From positions 9,548,590 to 9,612,589 of the forward strand of contig JAVTVX010000011.1 in the NCBI GenBank assembly GCA_033439265.1: a stretch of 64,000 nucleotides of DNA. Direction: 5' to 3'. The notes below the pieces were generated by a model that saw nothing but the letters and a program-made list of their open reading frames with translations, was not told the origin of the DNA and searched no databases. The stretch is from Dillenia suffruticosa. Its lineage: Eukaryota; Streptophyta; Magnoliopsida; Dilleniales; Dilleniaceae. Shown here in pieces: positions 1-11,015 of the stretch (position 1 is its first letter; each line of letters begins with the position of its first letter). The position numbers and the translations under genes were made by a program.

Positions 1-417
1 AAGGTGTCGTTCAGATCAGACGGTAATGATATTTCTCAATTGGAGAAGGCCCTTTTGCCAAAAGAGAGGGAGCTTGAGGAGGTAAGATCTTCCATGACTG
101 CTAGAAGTACTCATAACGGAGTGATGGAGTAGTTGAGGGCCAAACGAGATACGGCACTCTGTCAGTGTAAGGAGCTAAAGGCGAAGGCTAAGGTTCACGA
201 GGTCTCTCTGCAGGCTACAAAGGTGCAGGCCGCGGTGTGCGACTAGTCTCTTCAAGTTGCTGAGCAAAAGATTGATGAACTGAGGACAGTTATAGATCAA
301 CATGCATGCACTCAGTGCAAACTATCTAAAAGGCTCTAGTGTGCTATGGAAATCATTCATCAGGCAGGATTGACAAATGCCATGCCTCCAGACACTGTGG
401 ATAAACCGGAAAGGTGA
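1..417 (+). other. Antisense coiled-coil reading frame fossil of Tat element 1
   Basis: The plus strand carries a long, broken frame rich in Glu, Lys, Gln, Ala and Leu, with heptad-like runs such as LEKALLPKERELEEVR and VAEQKIDELRTVIDQ. It is antisense to the gag at 1.7-2.1 kb and lies just beyond the tandem repeats. Some Tat-lineage elements (Grande is the known case) carry an antisense ORF between the repeat-rich 3' region and the 3' LTR, which would explain both position and strand. Assignment to that ORF class is inference. It could instead be a fragment of a separate plant mobile-domain/coiled-coil transposon protein. The 5' end is cut by the window. Confidence 0.45.
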
Positions 418-462
418 ATCCCTTATTGATAATAAATTTCATCCAATAATTTTTATTCATGG

Positions 463-970
463 GTAGACTGCGTGATGTTGGCTCATTCAGGGAGATGAAC
501 CCTAATGATAGGTGTCATCTGGGAGGACTAGGCAGCACTAGCCATTCAGGGAGATAAGTCCCCTAACGATAGCTTTATTCTGGAGGATTAGGTAATATTG
601 GCCCATTCGAGGAGATAAGTCCCTAATGTTAGACTCCGTTTGAGAGGTTTGGGTGACACTGTCCCATTCGAGTAAACAGATTCCTAACTATAGACTCCGT
701 TCGAGAGGTCTAAGTGATATCGTTTGGGGAGATAGATCTCTAACGATAGACTCCATTCAGGAGACTTGGCGATATTGGCTCGTTCAGAGAGATAAATCTC
801 TAACAATAGTCTTTGTTGAGGAGGACTGATTGATACTAGCCCATTTAGGGAGATAAATCCCTAACAATGGATTTCGTTCGAGAGGACCAGGTGACGTTAA
901 TCCGTTTGGAGAGATAAATCCCTAACGATAGATTTCGTTCGCCAGGACTACGTGACATTAACCCGTTCTT
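463..970. repeat. 60-bp tandem repeat, about 8 diverged copies
   Basis: The phrase GGAGATAAGTCCCTAACGAT recurs with changes near 491, 551, 612, 671, 727, 788, 848 and 909, giving a period of about 60 bp. Each unit also holds an ACTCCGTTCGAGAGGACT-like half and a GTGACATTGGCCCATTC-like spacer. Such arrays are known from the hypervariable 3' region of Tat/Ogre elements, and this one lies between the gag-protease and the antisense frame of Tat element 1. Confidence 0.8.
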
Positions 971-2633
971 GACACAGTCAGCTTGCTAAGAGAATGAAAC
1001 ACATAGTTAAAATGAAATAATAATCAACAGATTAAGCACCAAGGTTGAGTACCGTAAGCTACCCATCAAGGAGTACTATGAATGCAATCACAAAAAGAGA
1101 GAGAGATGTAAAGTCTACTTAAAAGGAAGCATCGGGGGTTCTAGATCACAAAGCATTGTCCTGAGGCCATAGGAGTCTTGAACTTGACCTTTATATATTT
1201 CGTACTTAGTAGTACCTCCAGAGTATTCAAGCCCAGTCATCCTAAGATAGTATTGTAGAGCGAAGGGAGCTTAACCACGTTGAATGTGGTTGATGCCATT
1301 GCATGGTCGGGTGAAGTCCCAAGAGTCATGGGTAGTGAGATAATACATTCAAGGTAGATCCATTCACCTGAGTGCCCCTTAATGGATCTAGCATGAGACT
1401 GTAGGTGTACGGGAGGAGAAACCCATCTGCTAAAAGATATTCCAATAAAGGAGGTTACACCCGACCCCTTTGTTGATGAAATTTCTTCTAACTTCGTATT
1501 GCCCGATCTTAGCTGTGATGATGAGGGAATCATGTTGATCTGGATTGATCCCCGCTAAGTTGTTATCATTAAAACCGATCATGAGCCTTTTCCTCTTGGG
1601 CGATTCTCTGGCATGGGTAACGAGAACCTCTTTAAATGGAGAGCCGGATGGCTCTATCTTCCGTACTAATGAATCTTCGAAGTCAACTACTTCAAACGAG
1701 AAACTCGAGTTTATCTTTTAGCCTTTTGCATTTATCAGTGAGATGGCTATAGTCTCAGTGGAAGTGACAATATCGAGTCTTGTCCTTCTTAGGATCATCC
1801 TCTGTGGACTTTTTCTTGACACCTCTGCTAATGACAAAGTGTGCCTCAAACTGTTGTTGAACTTGAGAGAAGCTCTTGATGCTAAACCGGGGGGGAGAGA
1901 ATTGAACCATATCAGTGTACTGCCCTTTAATGTTGTTGGAAAGTGATTGCACATGGTAGCATCTGACATGTCTCTCGAGATCATCGCAATGATAAAGTAG
2001 GCAACACGATCCCTGGGATCAGTGGTGTTGTCGTATCTCTCCAAAGGAGGAGGGAGCACATTGCGACACTTCGACTCTGAGAAGATCTTAGGATCAAATA
2101 GCTAGAGATCAGTGGGATATGAAGTAGGCTTGTCTCTTTTCACATTTGCTCGTTTTAGCTCATTTGCTATGAGCTCGTTAACCTATTTCCATATATCGTC
2201 TGGGTCATATCGGGATGTCACCAAGGGTTTTCAGTGCTCTTTAGGCTCGAGACTTCGTGTACACATGTGACCCGATCCATGGGAAGAGGACTGAGCTTTG
2301 GTTGAAGAGTACAATTGAGTTTTACTAGTTGCTTACTCATATTTTGTATTTTAGATTTCAACCTCTATACTTGAGGTTGAATGACCCTTGCAGGGAAAGT
2401 AAGGGCGACAAGGGGTGTTGGTTGACTTGGGTAACTAGCTAGAGGTTGCATCTTGGGCAAATTAGTAATAACAGGAGGCCTTATAAGGTTGTTCGCCACA
2501 TGCTATGCGATGTTCGTCGGGGAAGCAATGTGCCCTTTCATTAAGGATGCGGCTCTAGAAGTAGCTTTAGTCATTCTCCAGGGAGGCAGCTTTTTTTGAT
2601 AAAGTGGTATAGGATGGGTTTCTTTCTAGTCTA

Positions 2634-2653
2634 TTCCCACAGACGGTGCTAAA
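2634..2653 (-). other. Primer-binding-like site of Tat element 1
   Basis: Read on the minus strand this is TTTAGCACCGTCTGTGGGAA, close to the TGGCGCCGTCTGTGGGAA-type site that follows the 5' LTR in many plant Tat elements. It sits between the inferred LTR end (2,654) and the gag, which fixes the orientation of the element. Confidence 0.65.
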
Positions 2654-3430
2654 TTGTTGGAGGTGTATTTGACTCCATAGATAATGGTTCTACTAACTTA
2701 AACAGAATAACTTGGCTGTCTGGTAATATTGATTAATGAAACCTACAAAAAGACCATCGAATGGTGCTCTGGCAGAGGAGTTTCTGACGCTCAAATTAGA
2801 AAGTGGTTTTCGAAAAGGGAAAACAGACAGAAAGAAAGCTTCAGTCGTATCGAAGGTAAGGGTGTACAAAAGTATGAGTCAAGAGTCTGTGTACCTCACT
2901 TAATGATTTAATGATATATGTATAATTATCTGGTGGGAGAGACATATGTGTGTGGAGCGTTGAGATCCTATTTTCCATATGAAAGGTCCTGAGATTATTG
3001 GGATTATGACGAAAGGAATTTGAAAGATTTCAAATGCTATTGATCATGAAAGTTTTGATAACTATAGAGATTTCTTTCCACGATTTGAAGTCTTCTTTTC
3101 ATTTACGGAAGATTCTATTCATATTTTCAGGAGAAGTGAATATTTGCGTCATAAGGTCGAATGACGCTCACCGAATACTGAGAAGGTGTTGTGACCAAGT
3201 AATTGTCTACCGATCAGAACTTGGTTGATAAATGTCGAGTAGGTATGGGTCGCGTCTATCCGTTTGGGAGATGAATCATATGTTGATGATATGCTTCAGT
3301 AGATGTGTCTCTTAGGCTTGGGGTTCGGAGGGTCTTAAGCCTCATAATGACGACTGGTCTTTAAACTAAACGATTGATCGATCAAGTGGTTGCTGACTGA
3401 GTGAGCAATAAAGATACAGGAGAGTTGTTC
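2654..3430 (-). repeat. LTR of Tat element 1 (approximate)
   Basis: It begins next to the primer site on the minus strand. It shares with the other two Tat LTRs of this window a TGAGCGTC-type motif (near 2,785-2,800), followed toward the primer site by an AGAGCACC-like box. The outer edge is set only by where recognisable chromovirus sequence starts, at about 3,440-3,490. Confidence 0.45.
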
Positions 3431-3439
3431 TGGACCAAT

Positions 3440-5960
3440 CTTGAGCCCAATGCTGCTTGGGCCGTTTTGAGTATGCATCATCAACCCTCTAAAAGTCCTT
3501 TTGGCACACTGGTGTTATTCCAAAAGAAACAAGATGGTTCTCTAAGGATGTGGCATATTTGTTTAACCAACTTGTAAAGGCAAGTGACTTTACCAAGTTG
3601 GATCTCAGATCAAGATATTGGCAAGTGAGGATTACTAAAGGAGATAAGTCAAAAACAACATGTGTTACACGTTATGGCTTGCATGAATTCATATGCCTTT
3701 CGGCCTAACCAATGCGCCTACAATTTTTTGTAATCTGATGGTAGATATGTTCCACCATGAGTGGTAGGACAAATTTGTGATAGTCTATTTGGATGACATA
3801 GTGGTTTATCGTGGGTCTTTTGAAGATCGCTTGAGAAGATGGTGTTACAAAGACTTAGGGAGAATCAACTCTATGTCAAGGTGGAGAAGTGTGACTTTTG
3901 CTGGATAAAAATCAAATTTCTTGGTCACATCATTTGCCAAGGAAACGTTGACATGGATTCTCAGAAGGTCAAGGCTATTTTGGATAGGAGAGCACCAGAG
4001 AAGGTGGCTGAGTTGTGAGCCTTTTGGGGTTAGCCAACTACTCTCGCAAGTTCATCAAGGATTATTCTAAGAAGGTTGCTACTTTGATGGATTTACTCAA
4101 GAAAGAGGTTCATGGGATTAGACAGACAACTACCAAGAGGCATTTGAGGACTTGAAGAAGGTAGTAGCCTTAGAGCCTATGCTTAAGTTATCAGATTTCT
4201 CTCTTCTCTTTGAAGTGTACACAGACGCTTCGGATTGGGCAATAAAAGGGGTGTTGGAGCAAGAAGAGCACCCATGAGAAAGAGATGACTTCAGTGGTGC
4301 ATTGCTTGCAGGAGATCTAAGGCCAAACAAAAATATAGCAAACACTTATTTCGCTACCCAGAATAAATTGTCCCCTAAACAGTCAAGATGGTAGGTGTTT
4401 CTAGCAGAATTTGAAATTTAGTAGGAATACAAGTTGGGCAAACATAACAAGATTGTAGATGCACTAAGCTGCAAGCAAATGGAGTACATGGTAGCAGTGT
4501 TTACCCATCTAGGTATAGAAAGAACTTATGCTTTACTTTTACGTTCCTTTTTGTAGCCAAAAATAGAATAAGACATGGAGGCATATGCGAAGTCTTGCTT
4601 GATTTGCCAACATGACAAGATAGAGAAGCATATAGAGGAGGCTTGTTGTAGCCCTTACTCACACCAGAAAGACCATGGCAAAGTTTTGAGTATAGACTTC
4701 ATCATGGGATTACCTAGAGTCCAAGGGTTAGGTATTATTTTCGTGATGGTTGACAGGTTTTCTAAATATGCTATATTCATGGTAGGCTCTCACTCATGCC
4801 TTGCAGAAGAAACCAGGGGACTTTTTCTTCAAGAATGTAGTCAAGTATTAGGGTATACACAAAGACGTTGTAAGTGATAGTAACATACGGTTCATAGGGA
4901 AGTTCTGAACCACTTTGTTCTTATTGTTAGGGTCAAAATGAAGTTTTCAACTGCAATCACCCACAAACTGATGGGTCAACCGAGAGGACCAATACAACCT
5001 TGGAGGAGTACCTAAGGCATTTTGTCAATGCAAACTAAAGAATTGGGTATGGTTATTAGAGACTACACAGTTTGCCTATAATCTTCTTTCTAATGCAAGA
5101 ATAGGGAAGAGTCCTTTTGAGTTGGTCTTAGATTTCAGCAACGAACACCTATGAGATTAGAAAGACATAGGTGAAATGCCATGCAGCCCTTAAGTATGTA
5201 CATAATAGGCAAGATCTGATAGGGGAGGCCAGAGATAGTCTTTCCAAGGCTACAAGTGGGATACATAAATTTTGAAGCTACAAGAGGAGATCAAGGGAGT
5301 TTAAGATAGGGTTATCTCGAAATTAACCCCTCGGAGTTGGAAGAAAATCCACTCAAAGATTACACACAAGGGGTTGATCACTACGTATGATGGGTCTTTC
5401 GAAGTGGTGTAGCAGGTAGACAATGTAGCCTATCACCTTAAATTGCCTGACCAGTTGAAGATACAACCTATATTTCATGTAAATTTTTTCAAATCTTTTT
5501 ATAGAGATGCCTTAGAGGAGGGCAGATTTATGATTCAGAAGCCTCTACCCATGTTAGGGAGCATTTTGACAAGGAGGAGGAACAGAATTTAGATCATAGA
5601 ATGATCAAACATGGGAAAGTAACTGGAAAGTAGAGTATTTGGAGGCTTGAAAGGGTAACCAATATAGGTGTAACTTGGGAGAGAGATCATTCATTATGAC
5701 AATTTAAGGAAAAGGTCAAGGATTACAAAATGAGTTATCTGACAAGAGCATTGGATTCTCCTGGTGGGGGAGGATTGAAACCCACTCAACACGCGGCATT
5801 CACTAGAATCTTGTTGGAGCATGACAAGCCAAGGGGTAGGGGCAACTTGGTGTATCCAAAGGAGTTGGGACCTTTTGTTTTGGGCAAAGTGTAACATTTT
5901 CAAGGGTGATTCTGAGTGTAAACTTAGTTGGGGTGGCCCAAACCAAGGAAAATGCTTAGG
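3440..5960 (+). mobile_element. Chromovirus (Ty3/gypsy) fossil: RT-RNase H-integrase-chromodomain
   Basis: Plus-strand pieces in canonical pol order: reverse transcriptase (about 3,490-4,000; GTLVLFQKKQDGSLRMW and FTKLDLRSRYWQVRI), the RNase H region (about 4,130-4,500), the integrase zinc-binding region and core (about 4,575-5,250; CLICQHDKIEKH and VMVDRFSKYAIF), the integrase C-terminal region (LHRGLI/FHVNFF-type blocks, 5,330-5,500), and a degraded chromodomain-like tail ending in a GGGG motif (about 5,590-5,790). Gag and protease are not seen, and the left end abuts the Tat 1 LTR. The copy is old and carries many breaks. The lineage within chromoviruses (Galadriel- or Reina-like) is a guess from wording of the RT and tail. 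Confidence 0.75.
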
Positions 5961-6249
5961 AGATGGTTAGGCATCACTATAAAAAAACACGATTTTTACG
6001 ATGGAATTTAGCGACAAATATTTTTTGTTACTATTTTACGACGAAAACTTTTTTCATCGCTATTTGCAACGAAATTTCCAACGAAAAAATAATCGTCGCT
6101 AATTTAGCGACGAATTTGAATTTGTCGCAAAATTAGCGACGAATATCGGAATTCGTCGCTAATTTTGAGACGAATTCCGCGACAAATCTTAATTCGTTGC
6201 TAATTTGCGACGAATTCAGCGACGAATTCTAATTTATCGTTAATTTTGC

Positions 6250-7370
6250 GACAAATTTCAGAATTCGTCGTTAAATTTGAAATATAATAAAATAAAATAA
6301 AATATTAATATATATATTTATTATTTAATAAATTAATTTAGCGACGAATTTCGGATTTTGTTGCTAATTCCGCGACGAATTTACGAATTTGGAATTCGTC
6401 GCTAATTTGCGACGAATTCAGCAACAAATTTTAATTTGTCGCTAATTTTGCGACAAATTTCAGAATTCGTCACTAAATTTGAAATATAATAAAATAAAAT
6501 AAAATATTAATATCTATTTATTATTTAATAAATTAATTTAACGATAAATTTTGGATTTTGTCGCTAATTTTGCGACGAATTTAGCGACAAATCCTAATTT
6601 GTCGCAAAATTAGTGACGAATTTGGAATTTCTCGCTAATTTGCAACGAATTCAGCGACAAATTCTAATTTGTCGCAATTTTACAACAAAATTCGAAATTT
6701 GTCGCTAAATTTAAAATATAATAAAATAAAATAAAATATAAATATATATTTATTATTTAATAAATTAATTTAGTGACGAATTTCAGATTTCATCGCTAAT
6801 TTTGCGACGAATTCAGCGACAAATTCTAATTTGTCGCTAATTAGCGATAAATTCATAATTTGTAGCTAATTTTGCGACAAATTTCTAATTTATCGCTAAT
6901 TTTGTGAAAAATTTTAGAATTCGTCGCTAAATTTGAAATATAATTAAATAAAATAAAATATTAATATATATTTATTATTTAATAAATTAATTTACCGATG
7001 AATTTCGGATTTCATCGCTAATTTCGTGACGAATTTAGCGACAAATTCTAATTTGTCGCTAATTTTGTGATAAATTTTGGAATTCGTCGCTAAATTTGAA
7101 ATATAATTAAATAAAATAAGATATTAATATATATTTATTATTTAATAAATTAATTTAGCGACGAATTTCGGATTTTGTCGCTAATTTTGCGATGAATTCA
7201 ACGACAAATTCATAATTTGTCGTAAAATTAGCAACGAATTGGGAATTCGTCGCTAATTTGCGACGATTTCATTGACAAATTCCTAATTTGTCGCTAATTT
7301 TGCGATAAATTTCAGAATTCATCACTAAATTTGAAATATAATAAAATAAAATAAAATATTAATATATATT
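6250..7370. repeat. AT-rich subrepeats of about 0.16-0.24 kb inside CACTA element A
   Basis: The phrase GAAATATAATAAAATAAAAT, followed by TATTTATTATTTAATAAATTAATTTAGCGACG-like sequence, starts near 6,270, 6,480, 6,714, 6,935, 7,098 and 7,336. Spacing is 163 to 238 bp. Between the AT-rich blocks lie several inverted GCGACGAA words, so the array multiplies the same putative transposase-binding words. Confidence 0.8.
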
Positions 7371-7611
7371 TTTTATTTTTTATTTAAAAAAATTTATCAC
7401 ATTTATTATTTTTAATTAATATGTTATATTTTATTTTTATTTTATCTTTTTAAAAAATAGTATTATTATTATTTTATATCTTTTATTATTTTATTTTAAA
7501 CTAATATTTTATTATTTTATAATAAATTGTTATTTTATATTGTTTTATTATTATTAGAAAAATGTGAAAAAAAAATAATAAGTAAAAAAAAAAGTTATAA
7601 TAGATACTAAC

Positions 7612-7680
7612 ATTTAGTTTGATGGTTACAGGATCATAAAGGTTTACGGAAGCGTAGGGGTTCGAACCATGGTGGGAGCG
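7612..7680 (+). other. tRNA-like Pol III box pair inside CACTA element A
   Basis: TAGTTTGATGG (7,615-7,625) resembles a tRNA A box and GGTTCGAACCA (7,659-7,669) is a near-perfect B box, with a spacing typical of tRNA genes and tRNA-derived SINEs. No full cloverleaf or acceptor stem was evident by eye, so this is called a relic and not a tRNA gene. It is followed by the GC-rich patch CGGGCGGGCGTGCGGGCGG. The same pairing recurs inverted in the element at 41,237-43,358. Confidence 0.45.
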
Positions 7681-7966
7681 CAAAGGCATTTTTCAGGAAT
7701 TAAGTGAGGGAGGGTGTGTGGACGCCTGCTCGGGCGGGCGTGCGGGCGGATGCTGGCTCGGGTGGGCGGGCGGGCTCGGGTTCAGGCGGGAGCGCAATAT
7801 TTTTCATTGCTAATTTAGCGATGGATTTTACGATGAATTTAGCTACAAATTGAGCGATGAATTTTTTTCATCCCTAAATTAGTAACCGATAATTTTTCGT
7901 TGCTAAATTTGTGAAGAATTTTGTAACAAAAAATTATCCGTCGCTAAATGTAGCGACATTTAGCTA

Positions 7967-8081
7967 AAATGGTAGTGATTATGTATTTTACTACCACCTA
8001 TGCTCACAGTAGTTCGTTACTACTGTGACAGTAGTGATTATGTATTTTACTACCACCTATTTTTCGTTGCTAATTTAGCGT
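7967..8081. repeat. 62-bp direct duplication with perfect 9-bp hairpin at the right edge of CACTA element A
   Basis: GTAGTGATTATGTATTTTAC with ACCACCTAT after it occurs at about 7,972 and again at about 8,031. Between them CACAGTAGT (8,005-8,013) and ACTACTGTG (8,019-8,027) form a perfect 9-bp inverted repeat with a 5-nt loop. The second copy runs into TTTTCGTTGCTAATTTAGCG, another subterminal word of the CACTA family, so the true right boundary may be duplicated. Confidence 0.7.
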
Positions 8082-9030
8082 TGGCACGAAGACTTGGGCA
8101 GTTATGAGCAATTATGATAGTTGGGACAAACTACTGTGAGCATTCAAGTATTCCTTAAAAATGGCTCATACATACTTAAAATGGTGGACATTCATCAAGG
8201 GATGAAGAAATTGGCCCAGGCAACATTTATTCTGCATGGCTAGTGGTAGTGATTATGTATTTCTGAGGGAATTTTGCAAGCAAATGTTTGAAATTGCATT
8301 CGGGCACAAGTAGCCATTAGAAGAATGTTAAGAGGACATTCAAATATTATATGAAGACGCCTCATTAGGTAGTTTGCTCAATTCAAATTGGAGAACAAAG
8401 GCTATGTGACACATGACATGGTAGTTGGTATTGTTAAGAGCAGTTTTCGATTTGAATTCAAAATGTGGTGGCTGTCTAAAGGCTTTTCCAATGGGCAAAT
8501 CATCATTTAACTTTGTATTTCTATGTTTAAGATATACTTGACTCACCTATAGCAATTTGGGTTGCTAATTGTCAAAATACCTTATAAAACTAAGGCATTG
8601 TCATTGTATGAGGGTGAATGCCCATAGGTGGGTTAGAAGTTTCAGGAAAAATTCATTATTTATACTCAAGCAATTCCTTTGTAACTTTTGTGAAAAGTTA
8701 ACAAAAAGATTGGGAAGTGGTTTCCTATATTTTTGCTTGTGCCATTTTATTGTTTTCTTGCACTTAACTAGAGAGGAAAGACTGAGAAAGTGAGGGAAAG
8801 AATCGCTGAGGCTTGTATACGGTGCATCAAGTTTGTGATCACCGGGAGAAAAATTTTTAGAGAGATCTTGACCCGGTGGCAGTAGGCCGATGCAAATGGT
8901 GGATTAGAATTATGATTGCACCAAGCATCCAAGGTGGCCCCTTGATTTGAACACATTGTAGGCACTTCAAGTAGTCTAATCGGCCACCCTTCATTCACAA
9001 AACTTCCTACCTATCTAAGATGGACGCTTA
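8082..9030 (+). mobile_element. Probable 3' part of the chromovirus fossil, including LTR-like sequence
   Basis: This follows the CACTA insertion and is less AT-rich than the DNA to its right. It contains a TATA-like TATTTATACTC (about 8,658) within sequence that looks like a U3-R-U5 stretch. No partner LTR is in the window and no protein was recognised, so assignment rests on continuity with the chromovirus relic to the left. Broken and old. Confidence 0.3.
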
Positions 9031-9650
9031 GTAGCTTGAGCAATGGAAAAATATATTAATCATTACATGCACTTTAATTTTAGTTTTATTTCAAAAATAC
9101 GTTCAATATTTCAAAAATGTTCATCATTAATTATTATTTATTTTCCATCCATGTCATTTGGTTTCATGTTAAAAATTTTTTAGACGTTCCATATTATCAT
9201 GCCTAACTTGTCCTTGTTTGGGGCCATGTTTTATCATGTCATTATGGAAATCATGATATAACACATAAGCTTGGTAACCATGATCCTTGTTACAAGTAAA
9301 TCATGATGCTAAGCAGATAAAATATAATAAAAAGATAATAAAAGTAAAACAAGTAGCTTGAATAGTAGAAAATACGTTCATAACTGCATTCGCTTTAGTT
9401 TTATTTCTTAATCTTGGATAGTTATTATTTATTTTCAGTCCATATCATTTAGTTTCATAATAAGAATTTTTGAGACATTCTATATTATCATGCCTAACTA
9501 GTTTTCTCGTTGGGCATGTTTTTGTCATGTCGTTATGGCAATCATGTATTACACGTGAGCTTGGTAATCTTGACGCATGTTATAAGTAAATCATGATATG
9601 ATGCTAAGCATATACAATAACAATATGAAGAAATAAAAAGGAAAGGGACA
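9031..9650. repeat. Two-copy tandem duplication, about 320 bp
   Basis: Copy 1 (9,031-9,352) and copy 2 (9,353 to about 9,650) both start with GTAGCTTGA and share in order TTTAGTTTTATTTC, ATTATTTATTTTC, TATTATCATGCCTAACT, GTCATGTC, TTATGG, AATCATG, AGCTTGGTAA and AAGTAAATCATGAT before ending near ATGCTAAGCA. The copies are noticeably diverged, so the duplication is not recent. No coding potential was seen. Confidence 0.75.
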
Positions 9651-10978
9651 CCTATATGTACACAACTATCCATCACGCATGAAAACCAACAAGCAACACG
9701 ATGAATACGTGGGTACACATCATCCAATTCTCTAGAGAGAAGAGAAAAAGAGACCAACTCATAAGTAAACTCTGCTTATTGGGGGTCTAGTCCTATATGC
9801 ATAAATTAAAGGCTATATCTCATCTATCCTTGGGAGGCAGATGAGAGCGGTAACTGTATTTATGAAAGCAATCTCTAACATCTACTCTTATGTGTGACTT
9901 ATAAATCATTCATCTTACTTTTCTCTTTTCCACGAGTGACATTAATAGCAATCATTTGGTCTCTTACCATATAGTACATAACACGATCATACAAAGTATA
10001 TTTCCTAAACTCGATGCCCATAATGCATGAGACAACACCTTTTTTTGTGTTTGGAACATTACTGATATGACGCATGAAACAATAATATTATGTATGAAGC
10101 TGAATATTATGATGCATGAAAAAATAAATAAGATAAAAGAAATAGTTCGTATGTATATCATGTACACCAAGGTCGAGTCTTGCATGCAACCAACCGAACT
10201 AGTACATACACCTTACAAGTCCGTAATGGGAAGAGAAATATATGACTTGTATGTAGACTCTATTTGCCAATGCCCATCTTACATGCTACTCACTATGTTA
10301 GAGCCTACACCTTGTCTATTCCTTGAAGGGGGAAAAGATTTTTCATTTTTTTTTTTTAATTCTTAATGTTTTTTTTTTTTCATTGAAAGAAAGGAATAAT
10401 TCATAGGTGTAGCTCATTTGACCAAGAGTCCTATAATCGAGCATCACATTAAACCGGAATCCATACCTCAGTTATCCTCAGAGGCATTAGTGCTAAACAA
10501 CCGGTAATCCTAACTCATAAGAGGTGTATCTTCTAGCATTATGCTGCTTGCTTTTTCCTTTAGGCACAACTTAGAGTGCGATAGGAATGAAATCCACATT
10601 TATTATAATATACATCATTTTAGCATAAACTAAACATGACTATTATGATTTTAACACAGCAATCACAATTATCACAAGAAACGCATTCATTAAAATTATG
10701 AAAATTAAGTACAACAAAAAATAAGGAAAAAGTGACCGAATTCATCCATTTACAATCAATAACCACACAAATTAATATTCTTTAATTCCATAAATCATGA
10801 ACTTTCGTCCACCAAAACTGTTTTTTACCATAAAATATCATTGCTTCAGCATACCTTATAATATGTAAAATTAACATAATTTAATTAGTAACATAAATAT
10901 CAAATCATCATATGGTATAACTATTAAAGTGCGAAATCCTAAAGTACCCTAAACGTGGATTTTAAGTCACCAAGCATG

Positions 10979-11015
<37 letters not shown>

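Larger units (their letters stand above)
1..3430 (-). mobile_element. Tat-lineage Ty3/gypsy fossil 1 (gag-protease, tandem repeats, antisense frame, LTR)
   Basis: In minus orientation the parts run: LTR (2,654 to about 3,430), a primer-binding-like site (2,634-2,653), gag (about 2,060-1,720, with the Tat-like sequence LPPPLERYDNTTDPRDRV), and the end of an aspartic protease (1,533-1,237, with the family-typical SLYNTILG). Next come a 60-bp tandem repeat block and, at the window edge, an antisense coiled-coil frame. In Tat/Ogre/Grande elements a gag-pol is followed by a tandem-repeat 3' region and sometimes an antisense ORF, so the order fits that lineage. No reverse transcriptase or integrase was recognised. 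The element is broken in many places and old; its far end lies outside the window. The LTR outer edge is approximate because no second LTR is present to align. Confidence 0.72.
5975..7977. mobile_element. Non-autonomous CACTA element A (GCGACGAA family)
   Basis: The left end reads CACTATAAAAAAACACGA and the right end, reversed, starts CACTACCATTTTAGCTAAAT, so the element has CACTA...TAGTG termini. Both flanks are packed with inverted copies of GCGACGAA and TTCGTCGC words, the subterminal signature shared with the CACTA copy at 18,975-23,203 and the copy at 41,237. There is no coding capacity. The body holds about 0.2-kb AT-rich subrepeats (6,250-7,370), an AT-rich stretch, a tRNA-like segment (7,612-7,680) and a GC-rich patch (7,705-7,790). 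It interrupts the chromovirus relic. A matching 3-bp target duplication is not clear. Confidence 0.72.

Noticed and set aside
5694-5903. A 69-codon minus-strand frame across the chromovirus chromodomain tail.
   Set aside because: It is antisense to a recognisable pol region and is a shadow.
7615-7669. A functional tRNA gene in CACTA element A.
   Set aside because: Only the A- and B-box-like segments fit; no paired acceptor stem or anticodon arm was evident by eye. Kept as a relic.
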